Below, in pieces: positions 20,103 to 27,975 of a stretch of 40,826 nucleotides of DNA. A model generated the notes under the pieces. It made no database searches and was not told the DNA's origin. It was given only the letters and a program-made list of their open reading frames with translations. The stretch lies in the NCBI GenBank assembly GCA_017557005.1, contig JAFZFZ010000089.1, forward strand, positions 1 through 40,826, written 5' to 3'. The position numbers and the translations under genes are program-made. The stretch's first letter is position 1. Each line of letters opens with the position of its first letter. The stretch is from Bacteroidaceae bacterium. GTDB lineage: Bacteria; Bacteroidota; Bacteroidia; Bacteroidales; Bacteroidaceae.

Positions 20103-21128
20103 ATGATTAAGAACATCTTTTCCGACACCGATATAGAGCGCCTCAGAGGCGTGATTGCCGACAACAGTTTCTTCGTGCTCACCTGCCACACCGGCCCCGA
20201 CGGCGATGCCCTTGGCTCCACCCTCGGCCTGGCCCAATACCTGCGCTCGCTCGGCAAGGAGGCCCTCGTGCTGGTGCCCGATGCCTTCCCCGACTTCCTT
20301 GCCTGGATGCCCGGAGCACAAGACATACTGCGCTACGATAAGTATCCTGACAAGGCCCAGCTCATGCTTGCCACGGCCGATGTCATCCTCGCCCTCGACT
20401 ACAACGGACTGGGCCGCGTAGGCGATATGGCTCCCGCCATCGAGAAGTCTAAGGCCACCAAGGTCCTCATCGACCATCACCTGCAGCCCGAAGCCTTCTG
20501 CCACCTACAGTTCTCCAATCCCCATCTATCGTCAACCTGCGAGGTCGTGTTTCGCCTCATCTACGCCCTGGGCCACTACGATCAGCTCGACAAGGCAGCG
20601 TGCGAATGCCTCTACACCGGCCTCATGACCGACACCGGCAACTTCTCCTACGGACCTTGCGGACAAGATGTATACATGATCATCAGCCTCCTCATGCAGA
20701 AGGAGATCAACAAGGAGCGTATATATAATAAGGTGTTCAACAACTACTCCGAAGGCCGCCTGCGCCTCATGGGCTACGTGCTGTATGAGAAGATGCGCGT
20801 GTTCCCCGAGCAGCATGCCGCCCTCATCACCCTCAGCCGCGAGGAGATGAGCCGCTTCAACTTCGTCAAGGGCGACACCGAGGGCCTCGTCAACATCCCC
20901 CTGCAGATGAAGGGCATCTACTTCTCGGCCTTCCTGCGCGAAGACACCGAGAAAGACCTCATCCGCGTGTCGCTCCGCTCGCAGGGCACCTTCCCTTGCA
21001 ACAAGTTCTCGGCCCAGTACTTCAACGGTGGCGGCCATCTCAATGCCTCTGGCGGACAGCATCATGGCACCTTGGATGAGGCCATCGCCCTGTTTGAGCA
21101 AGCCATCACCGAGTTTCCCATGCCCTAA
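20103..21128 (+). CDS. DHH/DHHA1 phosphoesterase (NrnA-type nanoRNase/pAp phosphatase)
   Basis: 341 aa. DHH motifs: CHTGPDGDALGS (Asp33 and Asp35), the Asp in ALDYNGLGR, LIDHH (Asp124-His125-His126), and LMTDTGNF. The C-terminal DHHA1 domain has NGGGHLNASGGQ near residue 311. The two-domain length fits NrnA, which degrades 2-5 nt RNA and may dephosphorylate pAp. A GdpP-like role is excluded by the absence of membrane and GGDEF parts. It precedes the DUF4827 lipoprotein and glmM in the same direction; this rpe-comEC-DHH-DUF4827-glmM order is, as I recall, common in Bacteroides. Confidence 0.9.
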   Translation: MIKNIFSDTDIERLRGVIADNSFFVLTCHTGPDGDALGSTLGLAQYLRSLGKEALVLVPDAFPDFLAWMPGAQDILRYDKYPDKAQLMLATADVILALDYNGLGRVGDMAPAIEKSKATKVLIDHHLQPEAFCHLQFSNPHLSSTCEVVFRLIYALGHYDQLDKAACECLYTGLMTDTGNFSYGPCGQDVYMIISLLMQKEINKERIYNKVFNNYSEGRLRLMGYVLYEKMRVFPEQHAALITLSREEMSRFNFVKGDTEGLVNIPLQMKGIYFSAFLREDTEKDLIRVSLRSQGTFPCNKFSAQYFNGGGHLNASGGQHHGTLDEAIALFEQAITEFPMP

Positions 21129-21184
21129 ATGATAATAATTGCAAAAAAAAGCCACTAAATAGCACTTATCGACGTGCTTTTTAT

Positions 21185-21192
21185 TACTTTTG
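21185..21192 (+). promoter_or_regulatory. Bacteroidota -7 promoter element
   Basis: TACTTTTG followed by TA, 21 bp upstream of the DUF4827 lipoprotein gene. Confidence 0.6.
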
Positions 21193-21213
21193 TAGCAAAA
21201 TTGAGCAGAATAG

Positions 21214-21837
21214 ATGAAGAAATCATATTTTATAGCATTGTTGGCCCTGGTGAGCATCGCCTTCACCGCGTGTGAAGACTATGAGACCTATGCCGAGCAG
21301 AAGGAGAAGGAGCGTGCCCATATCAACCAGTTCATTGCCGAGCAAGGCATCACCGTCATCGATATGGAGACCTTCATAGCCAACGATAGCACCACCGACG
21401 TCAGCAAGAACGAGTACGTACTCTTCGAGGACAAGGGCGTGTACATGCAGATTGTGCGCAAGGGCGTAGGCGAGCCCATGGCTCCTGGCGACCGCGAGGA
21501 GGTGCTCAGCCGCTACCTCGAGTACAACATTGCCGATGGCGACACCATCTCGGGCAACCTCTATGCCGCCAGCCCCGATAAGTTCACCTGTGAGCGCAAG
21601 GGCGACACCTTCTCGGCCTCGTTCACCCAAGGCTACATGTACGGCATCTACGGCAGCGCCGTGCCCAGCGGTTGGCTGGTGCCCCTGAGCTACGTATCGC
21701 TCAGCCGCATCCCCGATGCCGACGGCTTCCAAGGCTCCAAGGTCAAGCTCATCGTGCCCCACGGCCAAGGCACCTCCAATGCAGCGCAGTACGTGTATCC
21801 CACCTACTACGAGATTACCTATATGAAAAAACCATAA
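21214..21837 (+). CDS. DUF4827 lipoprotein, FKBP-like
   Basis: 207 aa. Signal peptide with lipobox: MKKSYFIALLALVSIAFTAC, Cys20 being the lipidation site. The following acidic linker (EDYETYAEQKEKERAHINQFIAEQGI) leads into a beta-rich region containing VPLSYV and KVKLIVPHGQGT that resembles an FKBP-type peptidyl-prolyl isomerase fold; DUF4827 proteins are sometimes annotated that way. Likely anchored in the outer or inner membrane facing the periplasm. It ends 27 bp before glmM and may share a transcript with it. Confidence 0.85.
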   Translation: MKKSYFIALLALVSIAFTACEDYETYAEQKEKERAHINQFIAEQGITVIDMETFIANDSTTDVSKNEYVLFEDKGVYMQIVRKGVGEPMAPGDREEVLSRYLEYNIADGDTISGNLYAASPDKFTCERKGDTFSASFTQGYMYGIYGSAVPSGWLVPLSYVSLSRIPDADGFQGSKVKLIVPHGQGTSNAAQYVYPTYYEITYMKKP

Positions 21838-21864
21838 TCACTAACTTATATACCGGAAAAGACT

Positions 21865-23256
21865 ATGACACTTATCAAATCCATTTCAGGTATCCGCGGC
21901 ACCATCGGTGGCGTGGCTGGCGAGGGACTCAATCCGCTCGACATCACTAAGTTTGTAGCTGCATACGCTACACTCATCCGTAAAACAACCACCGTACAGA
22001 CCAACACCATCGTGGTAGGTCGCGACGCACGTATCTCAGGTGAGATGGTACGCAGCTGCGTGTGTGGTACCCTTATGGGCATGGGCTTCGATGTTATCGA
22101 CATAGGCCTTGCCTCTACCCCCACCACCGAGCTTGCTGTTACCATGTCTGGCTCATGCGGTGGTATCATCCTTACTGCAAGTCACAATCCCCGTCAGTGG
22201 AACGCCCTCAAGCTCCTCAACGAGAAGGGCGAGTTCCTCAACGCTGCTGAGGGAGCCGAAGTGCTCGCTCTCGCTGCTGCCGAGGCTTTTGAGTTTGCCG
22301 ATATCGACCACATCGGTCACTACATCAAGGACGAGTCATACGACCAGAAGCACATCGATAGCGTGCTCGCCCTCGAGCTCGTCGACGTTGAGGCCATCCG
22401 CAAGGCAGGCTTCAAGGTAGCCATCGACTGCGTCAACTCAGTAGGTGGTGTCGTACTTCCCAAGTTGCTCCGCCAGCTCGGCGTAGAGACCATCGAGGAA
22501 CTCTACTGCGACCCCACAGGCGACTTCCAGCACAACCCCGAGCCCCTGGCACAGAACCTCACCGATATCATGGGTCTCATGAAGAAGGCCGATCTCGACG
22601 TAGCCTTCGTTGTTGACCCCGACGTAGACCGTCTGGCTATCATCGATGAGAATGGCGACATGTATGGCGAGGAGTACACCCTCGTGACCGTTGCCGACTA
22701 CATCCTGCAGCACACCCCCGGCAACACCGTATCAAACCTCAGCTCTACCCGTGCTCTGCGCGACGTGACCCGCAAGTATGGTCTCGAGTACAACGCATCG
22801 GCCGTAGGTGAGGTCAACGTAGTCACCAAGATGAAGGAGACAGGCGCTGTTATCGGTGGCGAGGGCAACGGTGGCGTCATCTATCCCGCCAGCCACTACG
22901 GCCGCGATGCCCTCGTAGGTATCGCCCTCTTCCTCACCTACCTTGCTAAGAAGCAGATGAGCGTGAGCGAGCTCCGCAAGACCTACCCCGCCTACTACAT
23001 GGGCAAGAACCGCATCGACCTCACCCCCGATGTAGATGTTGACGCTATCCTCGCCAAGGTAAAGGAGATCTATGCCAACGAAGAGGTTAACGACATCGAC
23101 GGTGTTAAGATCGACTTCCCCGACAAGTGGGTACACCTTCGCAAGAGCAACACCGAGCCCATCATCCGCGTCTACTCAGAGGCAGGTTCGCCCGAGGAGG
23201 CCGATGCTATTGGCGAAGCCGTGATGAAGGTAGTATACGACCTGAGCAAGAAGTAA
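21865..23256 (+). CDS. glmM: Phosphoglucosamine mutase
   Basis: 463 aa. Converts glucosamine-6-P to glucosamine-1-P for UDP-GlcNAc, hence peptidoglycan and LPS. Alpha-D-phosphohexomutase signatures: phosphoserine loop TASHNPRQWN with Ser106, metal loop DPDVDRLA, sugar-binding GEGNGG, and the phosphate-binding RKSNTEPIIRVYSEA near the C-terminus. The phosphoserine loop with Asn-Ala-Leu fits GlmM-like enzymes, though phosphomannomutase activity cannot be excluded by sequence alone. Followed by a micro-ORF and a terminator. Confidence 0.9.
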   Translation: MTLIKSISGIRGTIGGVAGEGLNPLDITKFVAAYATLIRKTTTVQTNTIVVGRDARISGEMVRSCVCGTLMGMGFDVIDIGLASTPTTELAVTMSGSCGGIILTASHNPRQWNALKLLNEKGEFLNAAEGAEVLALAAAEAFEFADIDHIGHYIKDESYDQKHIDSVLALELVDVEAIRKAGFKVAIDCVNSVGGVVLPKLLRQLGVETIEELYCDPTGDFQHNPEPLAQNLTDIMGLMKKADLDVAFVVDPDVDRLAIIDENGDMYGEEYTLVTVADYILQHTPGNTVSNLSSTRALRDVTRKYGLEYNASAVGEVNVVTKMKETGAVIGGEGNGGVIYPASHYGRDALVGIALFLTYLAKKQMSVSELRKTYPAYYMGKNRIDLTPDVDVDAILAKVKEIYANEEVNDIDGVKIDFPDKWVHLRKSNTEPIIRVYSEAGSPEEADAIGEAVMKVVYDLSKK

Positions 23257-23277
23257 TACCCCTATCGTGTTACAGCT

Positions 23278-23349
23278 ATGCTCATCACCTTTATCATCAT
23301 CAGCACCCTCATAGGGCTCTTCGTGAAAAAGAAGAAGACCAGAGCGTAG
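23278..23349 (+). CDS. Candidate 23-aa membrane micropeptide
   Basis: An ATG 21 bp after glmM opens a 23-codon frame: a hydrophobic stretch rich in Ile, Leu and Phe (MLITFIIISTLIGLF) followed by VKKKKTRA. One short membrane segment with a positively charged C-terminus is a layout seen in real small membrane proteins. It lies within the glmM transcript, before the terminator at 23374. It could equally be chance; conservation in relatives would decide. Confidence 0.35.
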   Translation: MLITFIIISTLIGLFVKKKKTRA

Positions 23350-23373
23350 CTGCCAGATACCAACGGATCCCCC

Positions 23374-23426
23374 AAACGCTAACGTCGATGCCTCACTCAC
23401 CCGAGTAGTATCACGTTAGCGTTTTT
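23374..23426 (+). terminator. Intrinsic terminator after glmM
   Basis: AAACGCTAACGT (23374-23385) pairs perfectly with ACGTTAGCGTTT (23413-23424), followed by TT. The 12-bp stem has a 27-nt loop. Confidence 0.8.
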
Positions 23427-23462
23427 ACTTAGGAGCCCCACTAACTCCGCCATCGCAGAATA

Positions 23463-23540
23463 CACAAAGGTCGTTAAAGTCGTTAAGGTCCTTAATGCCC
23501 TTAATGCCCTTACCGCGTCGGCGTTTTCGTTTTCGTTTTC
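23463..23540. repeat. Short tandem repeats (TTAAGGTCG and TTTTCG types)
   Basis: Nonamers AAGGTCGTT, AAAGTCGTT, AAGGTCCTT and AATGCCCTT, related to those at 19938-19980, followed by three TTTTCG hexamers ending about 20 bp before the YbaK-like gene. Confidence 0.7.
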
Positions 23541-23557
23541 GTCATCAAAAATAAATC

Positions 23558-24034
23558 ATGGCAAAAATCCAAAAGACCAATGCAGCCCGCCTGCTCGACC
23601 AGGCCAAGATACCCTACGAGCTCATCCCCTACGAGGTAGATGAGAGCGACCTCTCGGCGCCCCACGTTGCCCAGTCGTTGGGCGAAGACATCGCCCAGGT
23701 GTTCAAGACCCTCGTCCTGCAGGGCGACCGCTCCGGCTACTTCGTGTGCGTCATCCCCGGTGATGCCACTGTCGACCTCAAGCTCGCCGCCAAGGTATCG
23801 GGCAACAAGAAGTGCGAGATGATCCCCATGAAGCAGCTCCTGCCCCTCACCGGCTACATCCGTGGCGGCTGCTCGCCCATCGGCATGAAGAAGCACTTCC
23901 CCACCTATGTGCACCACACCTGCAACCAGCACCCCTACATCTACATCAGTGCCGGCGTGCGTGGCCTCCAGGTCAAGATTGCCCCGGCCGACCTCCTGCG
24001 CATCGCCCAGGCTCAGGTCGCCGAACTTATCTAA
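23558..24034 (+). CDS. Cys-tRNA(Pro)/Cys-tRNA(Cys) deacylase (YbaK/EbsC)
   Basis: 158 aa. YbaK hydrolyses Cys-tRNA(Pro) made in error by prolyl-tRNA synthetase, a trans-editing activity. Family features: an N-terminal helix TNAARLLDQAKIPYELI, VFKTLVLQGD with the catalytic-region Lys near residue 50, the NKKCEMIPMKQLLPLTGYIRGGCSPIG segment (two parts around residues 87-113), and ISAGVRGLQVKIAPADLL near the end. Length is exactly as expected. The hairpin array at 24048 begins almost directly after the stop codon. Confidence 0.9.
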   Translation: MAKIQKTNAARLLDQAKIPYELIPYEVDESDLSAPHVAQSLGEDIAQVFKTLVLQGDRSGYFVCVIPGDATVDLKLAAKVSGNKKCEMIPMKQLLPLTGYIRGGCSPIGMKKHFPTYVHHTCNQHPYIYISAGVRGLQVKIAPADLLRIAQAQVAELI

Positions 24035-24340
24035 GGGCACAGCCCTTGGCTGTTGGTTAAAGTGCCTTTGGCACGGTTAAAGCTGCTTTGCAGCGGTTAA
24101 AGAAGCTTCGCTTCGGTTAAAGTGCTGCGCACGGTTAAAGAAGCTGCGCTTCGGTGAAAGTGCTTCGCACGGTTAAAGCTGCTTCGCTTCGGTTAAAGTG
24201 CTGCGCACGGTTAAAGCAGCTGCGCTGCGGTGAAAGTGCTTCGCACGGTTAAAGCTGCTTTGCAGCGGTTAAAGAAGCTTCGCTTCGGTTAAAGTGCTTC
24301 GCACGGTTAAAGCAGCTGCGCGAAATAAAAGCATTCACCC
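24035..24340. repeat. Mini-hairpin array 1 (14 units)
   Basis: Starting at about 24048, fourteen units follow one another, each a 4-5 bp stem closed by a 3-nt loop (TTT, TTC or TGC) and joined by GGTTAAA or GGTGAAA. Stem sequences vary: GTGCC/GGCAC, GCTGC/GCAGC, GAAGC/GCTTC, GTGC/GCAC, GCAGC/GCTGC. Pairing is kept in all complete units but one (GCTGC-TTC-GCTTC); the last unit is cut off by GAAATAAAAG. Unit length is about 20 bp. The array sits immediately 3' of the YbaK-like gene. No reading frame here resembles a protein family. Confidence 0.85.
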
Positions 24341-24632
24341 GGCAGGCCAGCAAGGGCGAAGCGCCGACGCGGTGTGAAAGCGTCGGTTAACTTGCAGTTT
24401 TCCTCCTTCGCACCTCGGCATAGATTAAGCGAGCTTATCTTTGCCCTCGGTTTGGCGTCGGTTGCGACGACGAGAGCTTTAGTTCTCCAAAGGAGTACGA
24501 AGCCAAAGGCGAAGTCAATAGATTCTGTGGATTAAAAACCAGCGTGAATGGAATTATAAATTAAATTCTGTGAGTTGCTTTTCCCCTACGGGCCAGCGAC
24601 CTAAAGGTTCTGTGTTGTGTGAGATAAAAGCC
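24341..24632. other. Non-coding region with an orphan promoter-like element
   Basis: No gene is supported. A larger hairpin CCGACGC / GCGTCGG (24364-24370 with 24380-24386) is followed by GGTTAA, like an enlarged member of the array next door. TATCTTTG at 24436-24443 matches the -7 consensus on the plus strand but no plus-strand gene follows; short hairpins CGTCG-GTTG-CGACG (near 24460) and CTCC-AAA-GGAG (near 24488) lie downstream. This may be an unrecognised small RNA or decayed sequence. Confidence 0.4.
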
Positions 24633-25763
24633 TTAAAACCTCCAACTGTCCTTCCATTCCAGCACCGGCGTACCATCCTCCTCGAAGCTGATGGGCAACC
24701 AAATGTGGCGCGAGAACTTCAAGCTGCGCGGCATCCAGCGGTCCGCCATGAACACATACTCATCCGTGCCCTCCACCTTGAATATATACGTACCCTGCGT
24801 GTGGAACGACTTGTCAGCATCCTTGCCGCGGAACGGCGTCGGCAGCTGCACCCACGGTCCCCAGATCGACTCAGCGCGGAACATGCGCGCCTCGTTCGGA
24901 TCCCATCCCGTGCATCCGCTCGTGATCATCCAGTACACGCCGTTGCGCTTCAAGATTGTAGGCGCCTCGTTGTGTCCGCCCGGAGCCAAGCGGATGTAGT
25001 TACCCGTATAGTCCAAGTAGTCCGGCGTCAGCTCCGCTATGTTCAGCGTCAGGTTCTCCTCCGCCGAGTGAATGTGATACGCCTTGCCGTCGTCGTCGAT
25101 GAACACCGTCATGTCGCGGCTCATCTGTCCGCCCGGCAAGTCACGCTTCAGCAGCAAGCCCACGTCCACCGCCTTGCGCCACTCCGGTGTCCACCACTCC
25201 TTATATTTAGCCTCGTCCAGCGCCATTGCACGCTTGATATCCTTCTTCGTGAAGTCCATCGGCCACTTGCCCGCGTTCGGACGCAGCGAGCGGATAAATT
25301 CGAACGGACCCGTAGGCGAGTCGCTCACCGCGAAGCCCACACGTGCAGCCTCGTATCCGCGACCCTTCAGCTCCAGGTGGAACAGCATCACAAACTTCTT
25401 CGTCTCCGCGTTATACACCACCTTCGGGCGCTCCATGATGCATCCGCGCTCAATCACGTCGCCGCGCTTCTCCGACACCGGCAGCGCCACACCCTCGTTC
25501 TTCCAGTTCATCAGATCCTTCGACGAATACACGCTCACGCCCACCTCCGTGGTGAACCCACGTGCCGGGCGGTTCTCTCCATACCAGTAGTAAGTACCCT
25601 CGTGATACAGCACGTTACCCCCATGCGCATTGATATGCTCCCCCTTGTCGTCGGGCCAGATTTCGCCCGGAGTTATACACTCAAGCACCTGTGCGCCAGC
25701 ACCACCTGTAGCCATGCAAAGCACGAAGGCTACCAAACACTTTAGAATTTTCATGTCTTTCAT
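24633..25763 (-). CDS. Secreted GH43-like glycosidase (galactanase-type subfamily)
   Basis: 376 aa with a signal peptide (cleavage near GGAGA-Q, residue 24). Five-bladed propeller motifs of GH43: INAHGGNVLYHEGTYYWYGEN (two parts), SVYSSKDLMNWKNEG, a conserved MERPKVVYN with a likely acid Glu, and later MFRAESIWGPWVQL. At the blade-1 position where most GH43 enzymes have the catalytic-base Asp, this protein has AHGGN, as in subfamilies 24/34 (exo-beta-1,3-galactanase type) as I recall them. Substrate is therefore likely a galactan or arabinogalactan. Starts at 25763 or 25754 (MKILK) are both possible. Confidence 0.8.
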   Translation of the reverse strand: MKDMKILKCLVAFVLCMATGGAGAQVLECITPGEIWPDDKGEHINAHGGNVLYHEGTYYWYGENRPARGFTTEVGVSVYSSKDLMNWKNEGVALPVSEKRGDVIERGCIMERPKVVYNAETKKFVMLFHLELKGRGYEAARVGFAVSDSPTGPFEFIRSLRPNAGKWPMDFTKKDIKRAMALDEAKYKEWWTPEWRKAVDVGLLLKRDLPGGQMSRDMTVFIDDDGKAYHIHSAEENLTLNIAELTPDYLDYTGNYIRLAPGGHNEAPTILKRNGVYWMITSGCTGWDPNEARMFRAESIWGPWVQLPTPFRGKDADKSFHTQGTYIFKVEGTDEYVFMADRWMPRSLKFSRHIWLPISFEEDGTPVLEWKDSWRF

Positions 25764-25793
25764 ATAGGTCTATATTATCAATTCTTTACGCCA

Positions 25794-25801
25794 CGAAGAT
25801 A
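25794..25801 (-). promoter_or_regulatory. Probable -7 promoter element for the GH43 gene
   Basis: TATCTTCG on the minus strand, one base from consensus, 30 bp upstream of the ATG at 25763. Confidence 0.5.
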
Positions 25802-25857
25802 CGAAAAAAAATGATAAAAGACAAGGGGCAAATGACCAAGTTTTCGTTTAATATGTC

Positions 25858-25991
25858 AAAGTGCTTCGCACGGTTAAAGCAGCTGCGCTGCGGTGAAAGC
25901 AGCTGCGCTTCGGTGAAAGCTGCGTTGCAGCGGTTAAAGAAGCTACGCTTCGGTGAAAGTGCTTCGCACGGTTAAAGCAGCTGCGCTGCGG
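25858..25991. repeat. Mini-hairpin array 2 (7 units)
   Basis: Same architecture as 24048-24330: units GTGC-TTC-GCAC, GCAGC-TGC-GCTGC, GCAGC-TGC-GCTTC (imperfect), GCTGC-GTT-GCAGC, GAAGC-TAC-GCTTC, GTGC-TTC-GCAC and GCAGC-TGC-GCTGC, joined by GGTTAAA or GGTGAAA. Lies between the GH43 promoter and a mixed repeat region. Confidence 0.85.
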
Positions 25992-26014
25992 AATACCATC
26001 CGGCTGGTCACTTA

Positions 26015-26251
26015 TCTCGCGCAGGAGGCCGCAAAGAACGCGAAGATTCCAGTGCCGATGAGTGGAGAACGCCAACGACTCATTTATTGCTGCGCTCAAA
26101 TGAGCCGATTAAGTTCGCAAAGGCTCCGCGTGCCTATGCGTTGAGACTCACGCCCAGCGTGCCTACTTCGCGGCCTTCGTCCAATTTGCGAAGCAAGAGG
26201 ACGTAAACCTTCATATGAAAAACTTAGCGTCCTTTGCGTCTTTGCGCGAGA
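26015..26251. repeat. Possible MITE-like element with imperfect inverted ends
   Basis: The left end TCTCGCGCA...CGCAAAGAACGCGAAG (26015-26045) is an imperfect inverted copy of the right end (26223-26251), whose complement reads TCTCGCGCAAAGACGCAAAG. About 180 bp lie between, with no ORF worth calling. No clear target-site duplication could be identified by eye. Confidence 0.4.
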
Positions 26252-26584
26252 ATTTCATGTGTAGTGTTTAGAGTTTAGTGTGTAGGGTTTAGTGTGCCAT
26301 CCGGACGGCCAATTGTGAATTAGCTTCGCTGAGCTTCGGCTGCGCTCGCTGGGAAATCGCAAACAAGTTTGCATCTCGCTCGCTTGCACGAACCTTGTGA
26401 ATTGTGAATTCGTTATCGTTAACGTTAACGTCATCGTTGCAACAAAGTTGCTCTTTCCGGACGGCCAATTATCAAATAACCAAATTGTAAATAAATCGTA
26501 AATAGTAAATTGTTAAATCGTAAATTAGATAGGATTGTGAATTCGTTATCGTTCAACATTCTTGTATAATTTACAAGAAAAGTA
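26252..26584. repeat. Mixed repeats including REP-like element copy 2
   Basis: Contains GTGTTTAGAGTTTAG heptamer repeats, a 15-bp direct repeat TCCGGACGGCCAATT at 26300-26314 and 26456-26470, and between these the REP-like element in inverted orientation (26330-26396), with its central hairpin GCAAAC-AA-GTTTGC (26359-26372). ATTCGTTATCGTTAACGTTAACG repeats follow near 26408. AT-rich GTAAATAAATCGTAAAT repeats fill 26480-26530. No gene is present. Confidence 0.75.
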
Positions 26585-26592
26585 TATATTTG
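26585..26592 (+). promoter_or_regulatory. Bacteroidota -7 promoter element for pncB
   Basis: TATATTTG followed by CA, 34 bp upstream of the ATG at 26627, with TTG at about 26565 as a -33 candidate. Confidence 0.65.
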
Positions 26593-26626
26593 CACTCATA
26601 AAAAAAAGAACCCGTTTGGAAATACT

Positions 26627-27841
26627 ATGAAACCCATCATCAACCACTTTACCGACAACGACCTCTACTCCTTCACCTGCATGTACTACATCCTGCAGAA
26701 GTATCCGAGAGCCGAGACCGAGTACCAGTTCTTCGACCGCAATCACACCTGCTACCCTGCGGGGTTCGACCAGCTGCTGCGCGAGCAACTGAACCACCTG
26801 TCCCAAGTGGCCATCACCGATGAGGAGTGCGCCTTCATGACCCGCACCTTCCCCTTCCTTCCCTATTGGTTCATCAATGTCTTCCTGCGCGGCTACCGCT
26901 TCCACCCCAACGAGGTCACCATCACCCAGGACGAAGAGGGACACCTCGACATCCGCATCAAAGGCAAGTGGTGGAGCACCATCATGTGGGAGATGCCTAT
27001 CCTCTCCATCATCTCCGAGCTCATGCACACGCTCAATGGCGATACCGATAAGTACGATGACCAAGCCGAGTATGAGAAGAGCCTCCAGAAGGGCCGCCGC
27101 ATGTGGCAGGGTGGACTCACCCTCGGCGATATGGGTACCCGTCGCCGCTTCTCGTTTGCCCACCAGGAGCGCGTCCTCGATGCCCTCATCCAGTCCTACG
27201 CCGAGGTCAAAGAGCAGACTGGCGGCAAGTGCGGCCGCTTCACCGGTACCTCCAACGTCTACTTCGCCATGAAGAAAGGCATCCCCTGCCTGGGCACCAT
27301 GTCGCACCAGTGCATCTCGTTCGAGGAGATCGTCAGCGGCGTGTTTGAGTGCAACTACAACGTCATGAACAAGTGGTCCGAGGTGTACGATGGCAACGTA
27401 GGAATCTTCCTCTACGACTGCTTTGGCGACCACGTCTTCTTCAGCAACCTCTCCAAGCGCATGGCCATGACCTTCAGCGGACTCCGTATCGACAGTGGAG
27501 TAGAGGAGGAGCAGGTCGACCTCATCGTCGAGAAATACAAGCAGCTCGGCATCGACCCCATGACCAAGCAAGCCGTCTTCAGCAATGGACTCAACATCGA
27601 CCGTGCCCTCGAGATACACCGCTACTGCCAGGGCAAGATCACCGACAGCTTCGGTATCGGCACCCACCTCACCTGCGACATCACCGGCTGCAAGCCCATG
27701 AACATCGTCGTCAAGCTCATCCGCGGCCGCATCACCGAGTCGCGTGAGTGGCACCACTGCGTCAAGCTCTCGTGCGACAAGGGCAAGACCCTGGGCGACC
27801 CTCAGAAGTGCAACTACCTGCTCTCCGTGCTCAACCAGTGA
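26627..27841 (+). CDS. pncB: Nicotinate phosphoribosyltransferase
   Basis: 404 aa. Joins nicotinate and PRPP to form nicotinate mononucleotide in NAD salvage. Family motifs: the N-terminal INHFTDNDLYSFTCMYYI, GTRRRFSFAHQ (about 169-179), GTSNVYFA (about 205-212), the phospho-acceptor His in LGTMSHQ (His227), and the SNGLNI / GIGTHLT phosphate-binding segments. Length is typical. It has its own promoter and a hairpin downstream. Confidence 0.95.
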   Translation: MKPIINHFTDNDLYSFTCMYYILQKYPRAETEYQFFDRNHTCYPAGFDQLLREQLNHLSQVAITDEECAFMTRTFPFLPYWFINVFLRGYRFHPNEVTITQDEEGHLDIRIKGKWWSTIMWEMPILSIISELMHTLNGDTDKYDDQAEYEKSLQKGRRMWQGGLTLGDMGTRRRFSFAHQERVLDALIQSYAEVKEQTGGKCGRFTGTSNVYFAMKKGIPCLGTMSHQCISFEEIVSGVFECNYNVMNKWSEVYDGNVGIFLYDCFGDHVFFSNLSKRMAMTFSGLRIDSGVEEEQVDLIVEKYKQLGIDPMTKQAVFSNGLNIDRALEIHRYCQGKITDSFGIGTHLTCDITGCKPMNIVVKLIRGRITESREWHHCVKLSCDKGKTLGDPQKCNYLLSVLNQ

Positions 27842-27903
27842 GGCCGAGCCTTGCACGACCTTGGCTATTAGCTATTAGCTTTTGGACCTGAGACAATAAG
27901 AAG

Positions 27904-27929
27904 GCCGTAGGGCGCGCGCACCCTACGGC
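27904..27929. terminator. Hairpin downstream of pncB, weak terminator
   Basis: GCCGTAGGG (27904-27912) pairs with CCCTACGGC (27921-27929) around an 8-nt GC-rich loop. It is followed by TGTTTGT on the plus strand and by CTTCTTATT on the minus strand, so it could serve both convergent genes. Confidence 0.55.
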
Positions 27930-27975
27930 TGTTTGTACAATGCAGGTAATGTAAGCTGGCTTACAAATTGCTCAG

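Noticed and set aside
24048..24330. CRISPR array
   Set aside because: Unit is about 20 bp with only a 7-bp constant part; the variable parts are palindromes of 11-13 bp, not unique spacers, and no cas gene is present.
24048..25991. Integron attC sites
   Set aside because: No cassette-like ORFs between units, no GTTRRRY-type core sites and no integrase gene; the hairpins are far too small.
25848..26099. 83-aa ORF through hairpin array 2
   Set aside because: Its repeated Ala-Leu-Thr/Arg-Ser-Cys residues are a translation of the hairpin units; similar frames appear at every array.
26546..27856. 436-aa minus-strand ORF opposite pncB
   Set aside because: Antisense shadow of a clear pncB gene, low-complexity Val/Glu/Asp/His content.
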